A stretch of DNA of 64,000 nt, taken from Epiperipatus broadwayi (taxonomy: Eukaryota > Onychophora > Udeonychophora > Euonychophora > Peripatidae). The stretch is taken from NCBI GenBank assembly GCA_028023455.1, contig JAQFVV010012544.1, positions 1,622,501 to 1,686,500 of the forward strand, given 5' to 3'. Position 1 is the stretch's first letter, and each line of letters begins with the position of its first letter. The position numbers and the translations under genes were made by a program. The notes below the pieces were generated by a model. The model was given only the letters and a program-made list of their open reading frames with translations, had not been told where the DNA came from and ran no database searches. Positions 23,321-34,861 of this stretch are shown in pieces.

Positions 23321-26300
23321 ATTCATAATATGTACAAAAAATAATAAAAAATCATTCTAAGGCATTAATTTTCATTTTCGATGTCAAAACAGAAGTTGGA
23401 ATGGTAAAAATTATTAACACATGCTCTTCTATGGTCCGAAATGTTAACCAACCAATCAGCATTTAGGAAATCCTGCCTTCTCCCTTTGTTATAACTTCTT
23501 ACATCAATATTATTGATTTTTTACTTGTAAAATAATTCTAGAGAAGGCAGTATCTTATTGTATGTTTTAAGCTTTAAAATAAGTATAAAAACACTACCAT
23601 AGCTCAAAAATTGATGGTTTTTAATCAACTTAAAGCTGTGACTGTCCTGACATGGTAATTTCTCAGAAAAGGTTAAGTAGTGTATAAAATTGTTTGAAAG
23701 AATAATATTCATCAATAGTATATTTCAAATAATGTAATGTAGTATACAGTATTTTATTTTATTTTCACTATGATAATTTTTGTTTTATAAATAATTTATT
23801 TTAAAATGTAACATTTAATTAAAAGTCTAGACAATTATGTAAATGAGTTTATTATTAGCTATGTCTCCTGGGATCCAAATTCATCTTTAAAATTTAGGAA
23901 ATTAAAGTCAAGAGAGGGATTGATTTAAGCATCAGTTTTATTTGTAAAAATCTGTCACATGATCAGCAATATAAATAGAGGAAGACTTGCACCCATAGGT
24001 GGACTTGAGTAAGTTTACTAGGAAAATTTACTTGATAAACTGCTTGCAGTATTAATTATATATTTAATATTATTCAGTCTAATTGCTTAAGATAAATTTT
24101 TGTTTGCTTATAATTTAAATATGTCTTGATAATTAATTTTCTTCATGCATGGAAATGTAAGCTGAATCTACTAAAAAGTTTGAAATCTACATCACGAGTA
24201 AACATAATGGAAATTTCAATTCAATATTTGATAATAATAATAATAATTAAGGAATTTCTATTTAAAGTGTGTAATTCAAGAAAATTATTTATGACTTGTC
24301 ATTATTACATAAAACTTTTGTTGATTCTTATTTTCTCAATAATAAAAAACAATATTATCAGTTTAATATTTTATGTGCTGGAAGATAAGACTGTTAAAAT
24401 CTAAACCATTTGAGTATTTTAAAATAGTTCTTAATAATATAATATGTTTTCATTAATAATAATAATAATAATGTCTTTAGAAGAAGGTTTCTTCAAATTT
24501 AATACTTTTTGGAAAGAATCGACTGCTACATTTTGTAGTAGTAAACCTATCTTGTAATAACAAAAAGTTATAAAGTTTTTCATTGAATTACTTACACTTC
24601 AATTATAAAGTCTGTAAAATAGACTAAGAAATATTTATTTGAATTATTTAAATGTATTTCAGCAATGAATGACTTTTTAAATTATCATATGTGTTTGCTC
24701 TTAATTGTCAATGTCAATTTAAAAAGAATAACATTCATTTTTTTTTAAATATAAATTTTTATAAATATTTTTACCTTTATTACCAGTGGAAGAAAAACTA
24801 TTCACTCACTAAAGCTTGTTGTTAGATAGAATTCAATGGAAAGAAAAAAATATAATTTTCTAAAAAGACTAACATTAAATTTATTGACTTTTGCTATTGT
24901 AAAGTTTTATTTCTTTATGTTGTACATTTTGAAGATAATATACTTTGATATTTAATGGTGATTTATTTATTATTATTATTGTCTTGAAAGTACAATTTCT
25001 TTTTAGTAACATATTAAAAAATAAATTATTGTATTTATCTGAAACTTGAATGTTCTTGAAATATAAACTTATCCTGTATATTGTATAATATGCTCTATTC
25101 TCTCTTTCTCATCATCATCATAATTATTATTATTATCATCATCACCATTATCAAATCTCTTTTTCTCATCAATATTATTATCAATACCAAACCTATTCTA
25201 AAATGGAAATGTTATTATTTCAAAAGAATAAATGCTCCTCAAATTTTGTCTTCAATATATATTTTAAAGGGGATAATAAGAAATAAAGACACCATATAAA
25301 ATATTATAGATGAATCATTATTGTGCTTTATCTTAAAAATATTCTTTTCAAAATTTGACTGACCATAAATATATTTTTTGTACTCATCTTTAGGAAATCT
25401 ATTACTAATTGGTAGTGTTTGAATGCTGGACGTATAATTTAAATCCGTTATGTCCTAAAAAAATAGAAGAAAATTTAGCATTTTCAAAATGGTAATTACA
25501 GAGACTGTATTGTGTTGAATGGCAGAACATCCAGGATAAAAGACTTTTATTTATTTTGGTAAATTGGGCATAATTTTTAGTTTTAATTTTATGCTATTGT
25601 AATTTATAATATATTTTTATTTTATTTGTTTATACATTTTGTCTGATATGACATTATGAATTATTTGTAGGTTGAATTATATAGAAGTTTGCAGAGTATT
25701 TTCCTTTTTATAATGCTGTATTTTGTAGATTTATTCATTCCTTATCATGAGCAATTTATTTATTTGAATGTATATGTTAATGCTGAATAAATTGAAGATG
25801 GTGTATATTTTATTGCTTATTTTATCCCATGCTTTTATTTAGCCAGATTTATTGGTTTTACACATCAGCTAATTATTGAAGTATTATTTAAGAGATGAGC
25901 ATTAGGCTCTCTCTTGTTTTATTGTTAATTCTTATCTGGCCACTATTTTATATTTTTCCAAATAATTGTAGCTTTGTTATTTGTAAAGAGATTGTAGCTG
26001 CATCTTCCTCTTGTTATAATATATTCTATAGATTATATCTTTTGTGTCTCATATTAAGCATAAATACTTTATTTAGGGCAAATGCTATTGTTCCTATTAT
26101 ATTTTGACAGTTCAATCTCATTGTTCTTATATTTAGAGCCTAAGTTATATTATCTTTATTGGCCTCAAATATATGTGCTTCTGTTTGAGTTTATGCCATC
26201 ACTTATTTTTGCATTGCCTTTTCTGTCTTTAAATTGCAGATATATTGTATCATGTACTTTAGTTTTAGCAATTTATATTGTAATTAGTTCCAAGAAAGAC

Positions 26301-26667
26301 TAGCTTTTTCTTAAGTTGCATTCTTTAATATTCTGAGTGTAGATTGTTGATTGTTTTTGATGTGTTTGCTGTGCTTTGCCACTATTGCAAGATATAAAAA
26401 AATAAGCACTTATTTCAGAAATTAAAAATTGTATTTTTGGGCCTCAATAAGTGATAAATGTCTCCTTTAGCATTTATACCATCATTGGATTGGTAAGTAA
26501 TATTTAAGGTTTAAATGTATTTACTGTGAAGACAACATAATGATAAGATTTTATGAAAATAAAGAACTTGTTATGGTAATGTTAATACAGAAGGAGGTTT
26601 TAATTAAACAGACAAAGTTAATAATAGTCAATAATTATTTAATTTGTAAATTTATTTTATTTTTATC
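23321..26667. other. AT-rich non-coding stretch with microsatellites
   Basis: About 3.3 kb without a supported gene. It holds short trinucleotide tracts such as (ATA) near 24231-24247, (AAT) near 24455-24472, and an imperfect ATC/ATT tract at 25108-25150. Several 60-90-residue Ile/Leu-rich frames (24126-24404, 25081-25299, 25895-26303) look hydrophobic only because of T-rich composition. Confidence 0.5.
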
Positions 26668-26896
26668 TAACAAAAAACACTTATTTATAATTGTTACTAG
26701 AGAAGAAGATATAAATTAATATTAAAGTTTATCAGCTTAATGTTTTCGAGGATCTATGCCTCATATTCATAGCCTTCATAAAAAATGAAGGCTATGAATA
26801 TGAGGCATGGATCCTTGAAAACGTTAAGCTGATAAACTTTAATATTAATTTATATCTTCTTCTTTATTAACAATTATAAATAAGTGTTTTTTGTTA
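26668..26896. repeat. near-perfect 229-bp palindrome (arms about 112 bp)
   Basis: The left arm starts TAACAAAAAACACTTATTTA and ends GCCTTCAT. After a loop of about 4 A the right arm returns ATGAAGGC...TTGTTA with only a few mismatches (for example GATCTATGCC against GGCATGGATC). A transcript would form about 110 bp of duplex. It could be a palindromic MITE or a source of small RNAs. No target-site duplication was recognised. Confidence 0.9.
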
Positions 26897-29021
26897 CATA
26901 ATATTGAGAAGTAAAACTATATTTATTTTTATTTGTAAAATTTAAAAATCATATTTCTCATCTGTAATTAGATTGTGCAGCAGATTGTTTAATTAATTCA
27001 CCTTTTTGTGATATTGTGGTTTCCAAAGTTGTTATCTGTTCAATGTTTTTATTGTTAAAATAAATTGTTTTTCGTTATTAATTTTGATTTCATAGTTTTC
27101 TGTCATCATCTAAACATATTGTCCAGAAATCTTAATACTATAAAATCTATTATAGGTTATATTGAAGAATTAAAAGTACATGAACATATGAAATTCACTT
27201 GTTTCAAATTGGTTTGTAAATATTAAGAAAGTATCTTTTTAATAAATTATTTACTTTTTTAAGCATCAAATGATCACTTTAACCAATTGTATTTTTCAAA
27301 AGAAAACAACTTTTGATTTTATTCAGAAGCTTATTGTTTTGATTATACATCATTGGTGTAAATAATGAAATTAATTATCTTAAATCCATAAAAAGAGATT
27401 TAATAGGAATTATTATTGCAGTATCCTGAGTGTCAACAAAATCCCTTATCCACTCATTATACTTGAATGCTATCCTGGTATATTATTTTATTCCAAATTA
27501 AGAGTTTTTCATGTAGTTATTTTAAATAAAATATTTTCTTTAAAATTTATTAATTTTATTATTATTGTAATTTAGGTAGACATTATTTAATGGATAATAA
27601 TATTATTACTAAAATTCAATTTGAAGAAACCTGGAATCTATTCCAAATTTCAAAGCCCAATACATTTCCAGATAGCTGATGACAACAATCTATAAACCAC
27701 AGGATTTATTCCATACCCAGGATTAATATCTCTATAAATCATCCACTATCAACCCAGTAGTGACATTATAGACTCCTGTTTAGTCAATGTACTGTAAGAA
27801 GTTAATGTATTAAAAAACCAATATTCTCCCTAAATAAAATTCTTTTAAAACTAAAATTCAATTCATTGCCTAATAATCCTTAAATAAAAAGAGTATATTT
27901 TGAATATTTAAAAAATTTTAATTATAGAATGCTGAGATTTTAATTTCCAGAAATGACTATTAAATAAATTGATTTGCAAAAGAAAATTAATTTTAAGAGG
28001 TAATGTGGCATGAATATAAAAAAAACATATTGTTATTTATCAAAAGATAAATATGGCTCTGATTGTGGCAATGAAATACTGATGATGGTTATTAGAAGTG
28101 TTGTAATAGGAAGAGGTGTTAAAAAGAAGAGGATTTAATATAATCTAACCATTCTATGATATATGCTTTCAATTTTAAGAGTCTCCCGTAATTCATGAAA
28201 GTGATTTGAAAGTTCTCCTCTTAAAATTTGCTAAATGTTGCATACTATACTTACAATGTTTATTAATTGATATTTTTACCCTGTGGCTTTTTTTTATTGT
28301 AGCATATAGCATTTATAACCCCTCTGAGCTTAGTCCATAGTGTTGTTATTATTTTGGTTTTCTCTCTTTAGATTACAATATATATAAACTACACTTTCTG
28401 TGATAATCCTCTTGATTGCAAATTAAAACCTTTAAGAGGTAGTTCGCCCTTGTAGTATCTTCCCTTAATAATGACTCATTTATTAACTACTTTATACTTC
28501 TCTAGATTTAGATTATTACAGAGTTTTGACTGACTTATTCTTGGCTTCTATTTATGAATTAAATATATAGACACACAGAAAAACAAATTTTCTAAGTAGA
28601 TATGTGTTTACAACACAACTGGATAACTATATATCTATATATTTAAATCTATCATCACATAATTTATCAAACAGTTAACTTCTAAAAAGAAAATGAATGG
28701 AAATTCAGTGTCACAGACATGAATTAGGTTTGTCACATATAATTTGTCAAAAATATATGTACATTTACTAAATCGACATTTTATTATTTATTGCTGATAT
28801 TTGGATCATGCAATAAACATATTCAAAAATATTAATAATCCATGTAAATTATATTTTAAAGCTTTTATGATTTATTTTCAGTAAATTTTACCCATATTCT
28901 GTAAATAGAAAATAATAATTCCAAAAGGAGTAATGAATTTATGGCACAGTCTTGCATTAATTAATTAAATGATGACAACTTGCCTTTTGTCATAATATAA
29001 TGACAAATTATATATCTCCTA
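26897..29021. other. AT-rich non-coding stretch
   Basis: No supported gene or element. A few less AT-rich patches (27630-27790, 28060-28450) were examined and not identified. Confidence 0.5.
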
Positions 29022-30178
29022 CAGTGTTTTAAATACAAGCATATTTTATATACTTGAAGTCAGGATGTAATATAGGGTATTTGGATACAGATTTTCAAGC
29101 TTCCTTTAGCCTTCCACTATATCTCATATAATCAATACACATGACCACACACATATAAAAATAAATGATCTCTAATATACATATTTAAGGCTGAACCAGC
29201 ACTCATCAGATAGTCCAGATCACCATCTCCCTCTCATATATATATAATCTATGCACAGTTTATACTAAAATAGCAAATCTTCATGATTTAATGAACAGGT
29301 TTCAATCTACTCCACCCTTCAACTTTTCAGCCATCCGTACCACTGAAAATCTGATGATGGAGTGCCCAAATCCCTTTTTAATTCTAATATTATTGTTATG
29401 CCCATGTTATTAAGTCAATATGGCCTTTCATATATAGGACATTTGTACATTTAAATACACAGAAGAAGGATGGTCAGGGTACAAACTGAATTTGTAATGT
29501 TTTAAATAGAAGTATATTTTATATACTGGGAGTCCGGATGTAATATAGGCGATTTAAATACAGACTTTCAAATTCCCTTCAGCCATTCACTTTATCTCAT
29601 TACAACCAATATATATGAAATGTGTGTTGTCTTGTGTATTGATTGTATGAAATTATGGTCAAAGGGAGCTTGAAAGTCTGTATTCAAATCCCCTATATTA
29701 ATCTGGAATCCATGTATATAAAATATACTTGTATTTAAAACATTACAAATTCAACCTGCCCATCCCAATTCTATTTATTTAAATGGACAAGGTCACATAT
29801 ATGAGGGGTCAGATTAACATAAAGTCAACATGGGCATGACAATAATATTGGTATTAACAAGGGATTTGGCATTCTATCATCAGATTTTCAATGGTATAGA
29901 TGGCTGAAAAGTTGAAAGATGGAGTAGATTGAAGCCTGTCCATTAAAGTGTGAAGATTTGCTATCTTAACATAAAATGAGCACTGGTTATATATATATTT
30001 GTGGGAGATGGTGATCTGGACCAACCGATGAGTATTAGTTCAGCATGAAATGTGTATACTGTAAATCATTTATCTTTTTCACGTGTGTGTGCTCCTGTGT
30101 ATTGATTGTATGAGATTGAGTGGATGGCTGAAGGGAACTTGAAAATCTGTTCAAACTCCCTATATTATATCGTTTATA
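29022..30178. mobile_element. 1.15-kb palindromic element
   Basis: A block with TTTAAATACAAGCATATTTT, GATGTAATATAGGG and TTTTCAAGCTTCC opens the element near 29030. It is repeated at about 29490-29590, and occurs inverted at about 29657-29755 and again at about 30118-30175. Between the outer and inner blocks lie the TCAGATAGTCCAGATCACCA, GAACAGGTTTCAATCTACTC, GAAAATCTGATGATGGAG and AGTCAATATGGCC segments. Their reverse complements follow in mirror order at 29780-30060. The spacer at the centre is about 60 bp. There is no coding capacity. A half-unit relative lies at 19440-19800. Confidence 0.8.
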
Positions 30179-31368
30179 GGTATTTTATTGACATATATAT
30201 ATATATATATGCATATTTCAATAATATAAAAATATAATAAATTAAAAAATATGCAAGCGCATAACAATTTAGGTGAATAATAAATATTTTCAAAACCCAG
30301 AATGTGTCCACTCTGACGCTACTTATAGTCTCTTTAATTTTAAAAGTCATCTTACAAACTATCCAGGAAATAGACTGACAATTCAATAAATTTGTGATTG
30401 AAAATTTAATTCATGGCCTTGCTTTATTTTTCATTCTGTTTTAAAATATTACGATGAAATTTTAATTATATTAAATACCGTTAATTCAACCGTTTTTAAC
30501 ATTTGAGTATATAGATATAATAACCGTTTTAATATTTAATTCTGAGAAGGTGGGTAATTGTTTCCAGGTTCAATTGCATTTATAGTCATATGATTATCCT
30601 ATTTATTTAGCAGTGAAAGAAGAATTGAGATCTAATTTTCATCCAAGAAAAGAAAAATTAAATTCAAGCAGACATAATTATTAGATTTTCCACATTATTT
30701 TTCTTTATCTTAAAATATTTGAAAATTAATTGGACTGAAATTTTCAATTCTTATAATTCATTCAATGAACATAATTTATTAATGCATTTTTAATTAGAAT
30801 CATATGCTTATCTTTATGAATATGTTCAATGCTTTTTACATTGTAAGGATTATACATTTAAAATTATGCATATTTATTATTAAATAATTAAACTCATGCT
30901 AATTTTATAAGGATATTTCAATAATTTTTCTCTTTTTCAAATTTTCTTTAAAACAAATCAACTAGCATTTAATCATTGAAAAATTGAATGATTTATTTAG
31001 ATTCATCTATAATGAGAAAATAGACTGTCAATATATTTTTAAAACTATAGTAATTAAATATTTTTTCATGGATTCTTCTGAAATGTATTATTGAGCAATA
31101 TATAAAACATTTAGAATCTGCATTCAATTATATATTTATATAATATCAGTTAAATAAATGAAAAAAAAAAGTATTCTTAATTTCTCTTTATGTATCAATA
31201 TTTTATTTATCATAAATTAATAAACATTTTTGATCTCAATTAAGATAATGTAATTAATAAATATATAATTCATTCATGCACTTCATTACATTATAAATGT
31301 GTAGTGTGTGTTCATTTTATAATATGTATTTATATAAATTATTATGTGTATTTTATCAACATTGTCAA
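30179..31368. other. AT-rich non-coding stretch
   Basis: Contains a (TA) microsatellite at about 30193-30212 and no supported gene. The 70-residue minus-strand frame at 30174-30386 runs through the microsatellite. Confidence 0.5.
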
Positions 31369-31587
31369 TCTAAACTGTCACTTTTGAATAATTGTAATCT
31401 TAAAATCATTAATCACTTTTCATTGTTTTTTATATGTCTAAACTGTCGCCTTTGAATAATTGTAATTGGTGCTTCGGTACTTTTCTCACCTACTGGACAA
31501 GCCACTAGGTGATGCTGCAGAACCACCAAGAAGCCTGCAAGCACCTTCTTAAAATCATTAATCACTTTTCATTGTTTTTTATATGAT
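31369..31587 (+). repeat. 68-bp tandem duplication; second copy split by an 81-bp insertion
   Basis: Copy 1 (31369-31436) reads TCTAAACTGTCACTTTTGAA ... CTTAAAATCATTAATCACTT ... TTTTTTATATG without interruption. Copy 2 starts at 31437 and is interrupted after TTGTAAT by about 81 bp (31467-31547), then resumes at CTTAAAATCATT. Copy 1 is therefore a natural empty site for the insertion in copy 2. Confidence 0.85.
31467..31547. mobile_element. 81-bp insertion with short terminal inverted repeats
   Basis: Higher-GC insert with GGTGCTT near its left end and AAGCACC at its right end (7-bp inverted repeat). It contains CACCTACTGG and CACTAGGTGATG. The adjacent uninterrupted duplicate defines its limits to within a couple of bases. 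Too short for a known element; possibly a tiny MITE or a filler from break repair. Confidence 0.6.
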
Positions 31588-32283
31588 TTTTATTATGGTG
31601 ACCTTGTAATATTTTCACAATTTTCTCACTCAACAAAAGAAAAAAAATACCTTGAACTTTTAATTTGGGTCCAGTTTTTCTCTTTCATAGTCTTTTCCTA
31701 AATATTTAAATTAGTTTTGATTATTTCTTATTGCCTAAGTAATCTTGTATTTCATCAAATCTTTAACAAGATGTCAGTTAACTTTGTTGTCTTCTCACAA
31801 AACATTATTTCTAACTTCTTGATCCTTGGTGTCTATGTCTTATGAAAAAAAAATTATTCTATTGGTTTTTATTATTAAATCCTTTAATTATAATTTTCCA
31901 ATTTTATCCTCATTTTAATTCTTTTAGATGCTTTATGGAATTATCCTCCATATGTCCTGTATCAATATTCTTAAATTTATGTGAAATAATTTGTTTTATT
32001 TGTTGACAATTTTATTTCGGTCTGTTTTCCATCAAACCTGATTTTTTTGTTCTGCCTATCAATATTTTTATTGATTGTTTCTTTAAAATATTATTGTTTC
32101 CAATTTTCTTTTGAATTTCCTAGATTTCTAATTATTCCTTAACCAGGTCTTGGTCATGATCTTTATTATTTTGATAAACTTCTTGAATGATATATGATAT
32201 TGCTTTTCAAATTCATTCTTGTTATAGTGATTAACTACTCTCTCAACTAAGTCACTTTTACAGCTACCACATGCATCCTGCAC

Positions 32284-32629
32284 TTAAACAAAGCAAAACT
32301 CTCCATACAGTAATGCCATCTTGTGCCAACAAGAGCAATCAATGGATGCCAGAAGGCTTGTGTGTAAAATCCCTATCTAGTGCCTATTCATCCAATATCC
32401 CCATACTAGTTTCTGGCTTGTGGCCATCATCAGTGAGGAGCCTTGGATCTGAGAGCACTGCACCTAGATCTTAGAATGTATGGCAACCCTCCAGCAGTCA
32501 CCTTTTAACTCTACTTAACTACAAAACTATGAGAATGAAATTGAAAACACAATAATATTTTCAATCTAAGCTCAATAGCTTATATAGTCATATGGGTCTG
32601 AACTGTACGGAGGGTTTTGCTTTGTTTAA
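32284..32629 (-). mobile_element. 346-bp TTAA-bordered inverted-repeat element carrying a hammerhead
   Basis: TTAAACAAAGCAAAACTCTC and the following CATACAGT at 32284-32311 are mirrored at 32602-32629 (28 bp, two mismatches). Both ends begin with TTAA, which is the target-site duplication used by piggyBac-type elements. The interior is more GC-rich than its surroundings and encodes no transposase. On the minus strand it contains a complete hammerhead at 32398-32439. A piggyBac-like MITE is one reading and a retroposed ribozyme element with inverted ends another. Confidence 0.6.
32398..32439 (-). ncRNA. minimal type I hammerhead self-cleaving ribozyme
   Basis: On the minus strand: helix I UCCUCA (32439-32434) pairs with UGGGGA (32403-32398), six pairs with one G-U. 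Then the canonical core CUGAUGA (32433-32427), helix II UGGC/GCCA around a CACAA loop, GAAA (32413-32410), a tiny helix III (A-C..G-U with loop UA), and A at the cleavage position (32404). Cleavage is predicted between 32404 and 32403. Every required core base is present. The first helix II pair is U-A rather than the preferred G-C, which may slow it. Confidence 0.8.
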
Positions 32630-33700
32630 TAACAATTATGTACTAGTATGAGATCGTGATCATGTGATGTTTAGTGGTATCCTGCATTTGGGAATGATCA
32701 GCTGATTTCAGTGATTATTTAATTATTTATTACCTTTCTTTTCTAAGTTGAATGCTTTTATTCTATTTACTTCTCCTTATACAAACTGTTATATGGAGAA
32801 CCACACAATCATAATGTTTTTCTTAATTTATTCACCTATTAATTATTCTATTTTTTTATCTTCCTGATTTCTTTAAAAATTTTTGTTCTTCAGTTTGAGT
32901 GTTTTATAACTTTTCAAATGTAATTTATCCTTTCTTTTGTCAATCCTTATTTCCTCTTTCTTTTTTTTTTAAACATAATTTGTTAATGATGGAGTTCAAC
33001 TGAGAATTTTCAACTGCTTTAACTTTTTGTTAAATTTCTTGTTCATGTGATTTACTTCTTGGGTTAATTTAGATTGCAAGTGTGTACAAATTTTATGCTA
33101 TTTTATTTATATCTTGCTTCATCTTCTCTTTCACTTCATCTATTCTTTTATTTTTATCAATCACATTTTTGTTTTTGCCTGTTCCCTTTTGCTAAACATC
33201 TTCCTTTATATTGAGCATATCTTAATTATATTTTTGTTCATTCTATCTTATTTGATTTAACTGTTATTTATTTTCTTCTTTCATATTAGCCATATTTTTA
33301 TCAATTTAAGAAATTTCTATTAATTTAGTTTTTTTCTATTTTTATGCTGAATTGGCTATTCACTACAATCTCATTACTCTAACATTTATTTTTGACTCCA
33401 TTTCTATTGATAGTTTTGTTTTATATTATTTATTACTATTGAAACCTTGTCTTCCTTAATATTTATCTTGATTCTATTTCTATTTATGTATTTTATTACT
33501 TGTATCACTTACCACTAAATTTAAACAGAATTGCAATATATATATATCCTTTTCATAAACTTATCTTCTCATCCTTGTTCTTTCCAGAGAATATTAGTAT
33601 TATTGCTTTGATTTTTGTCATATAACATCCTCAACTATTTTTCTAATCCTATAATAAAGACTTGATTATATTTTCTTTCCAAATTATTTATTTTATCTTT

Positions 33701-34710
33701 AATCATTATTTACATATTTGAATAACCTGTAACTAAAAGTTTTAAATTCTTTTCTATATATATATACATTTCAAGTTTGCTTTCCTGGATGTGATGTACT
33801 TGTTTCTTCTTTTATACAGTTAATGTTTGATATTCCAATTCGGGAAGCCATTTTTGAAGATAATCTTTTTTGGTTACTATGTAATGCTCATCGGTGGGGT
33901 TTTATATGCTCACAATTGTCAGATGTTTATATAATATCCATTGACATTTGTTGACCATATTTAGTGATTTATGTGCCTTAAGACTGATGATAGCAATAAG
34001 AAGTTGATATTCAATTGTTGATTCATCTTACCTCTCTTCCATCAGTATTTGTTTCCAACCCAGGCTAGGTTATTAAGCATGATATCTGTGAAAACAATAA
34101 CATCCAGAAATAAAGATATCAATGGTTGATTGCATTTAAGACTACAAATTCATTTGATATAAAATATTTTGTATGTTTTAAAGTTAGTTCATTATTTTAC
34201 TTATAAATATTTTTTTAATATTTGGAAAGATGAATATTTACATATATACTAGACAAGTCTAGGCTCTAACTGTTTTACTTATATATTTTTGTTTTTTATA
34301 GTTTAAAAGATGCATGCTTTCATATTACATGTGTACTAATCAGATTTGTCCTTTTATTACCATAATAAAGAAAAAGCATGCAGAAACTTTGAATATATAT
34401 TTTTTCAAAAAATGGTTTATTATAACACAAAACATAATAAACACAATTTGATATAACGAATTTGTAACTAGTATTAAACAAAACAAAAATATTTTAATAG
34501 GATTTCTCATAATTAAATTTAGCCTTCCATCTTCAATAAAATGGTTAAATAATAACAAACCTCTATAATTATCCATATATATATATATACGGGTGAATCA
34601 GATATTTATAAATTAATAAATATTCAAAATTTATCTAAATTATCTAATCATGGATATCTGCTGAGTTGCTCCACTCATAAAAACTATATACTTCAAAAAA
34701 CGAATAGATA
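33701..34710. other. AT-rich non-coding stretch
   Basis: No supported gene. A higher-GC patch at 33820-34080 (CAATTCGGGAAGCC, GGTGGGGTTTTATATG, CAACCCAGGCTAGG) could be an old element but was not identified. Confidence 0.45.
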
Positions 34711-34772
34711 ATATATATATATCAAATCAAAACTACCCCAAATCTAAAATTAAACCAGACCAGCATAAAAAT
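34711..34772. repeat. left arm of inverted repeat around the Penelope fragment
   Basis: AAACTACCCCAAATCTAAAA, TTAAACCAGACCAGCATAAA and AATAATATT here are the reverse complement of 35118-35184 with few changes. The arms enclose the GIY-YIG frame and the decayed ribozyme. Inverted or rearranged terminal repeats are a known habit of Penelope-like elements. Confidence 0.75.
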
Positions 34773-34781
34773 AATATTAAA

Positions 34782-34825
34782 ACACAACCTAAGGTTTCAC
34801 TGCTACAAGCAGACTTCTCAAGTGT
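34782..34825 (-). ncRNA. decayed hammerhead ribozyme of the Penelope-like element
   Basis: On the minus strand: helix I ACAC/GUGU, core UUGAGAA (expected CUGANGA, so two transitions), helix II CUGC..GCAG with a UUGUA loop but a broken lower part, then GAAA, helix III CC(UUA)GG with the A-U pair, and U at the cleavage position. All parts line up in the right order, so this is a former hammerhead. The core changes should have killed it. Confidence 0.6.
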
Positions 34826-34861
34826 AAAGAACTACAAAAAAACCACACATTATATATACTA

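Larger units (their letters stand above)
31600..33700 (-). pseudogene. decayed Lys/Glu-rich (coiled-coil-like) frame, possibly old retroelement Gag
   Basis: The plus strand is strikingly pyrimidine-rich for about 2 kb. On the minus strand, broken frames read as charged helical text, for example VIDKNKRIDEVKEKMKQDIN, NKDHDQDLVKE and KKKKEEIRIDKRKDKLHLKS. The style resembles the coiled-coil frame of the LTR element at 49808-50626, but I cannot align them by eye. Stops are frequent. The TTAA-bordered element at 32284-32629 interrupts it. A compositional artefact is possible. Confidence 0.35.

Noticed and set aside
29349-29380. CTGATGA in the 29-kb palindrome (also near 19690)
   Set aside because: No GAAA follows a helix II at the right distance. 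The shared word is just part of the repeat.
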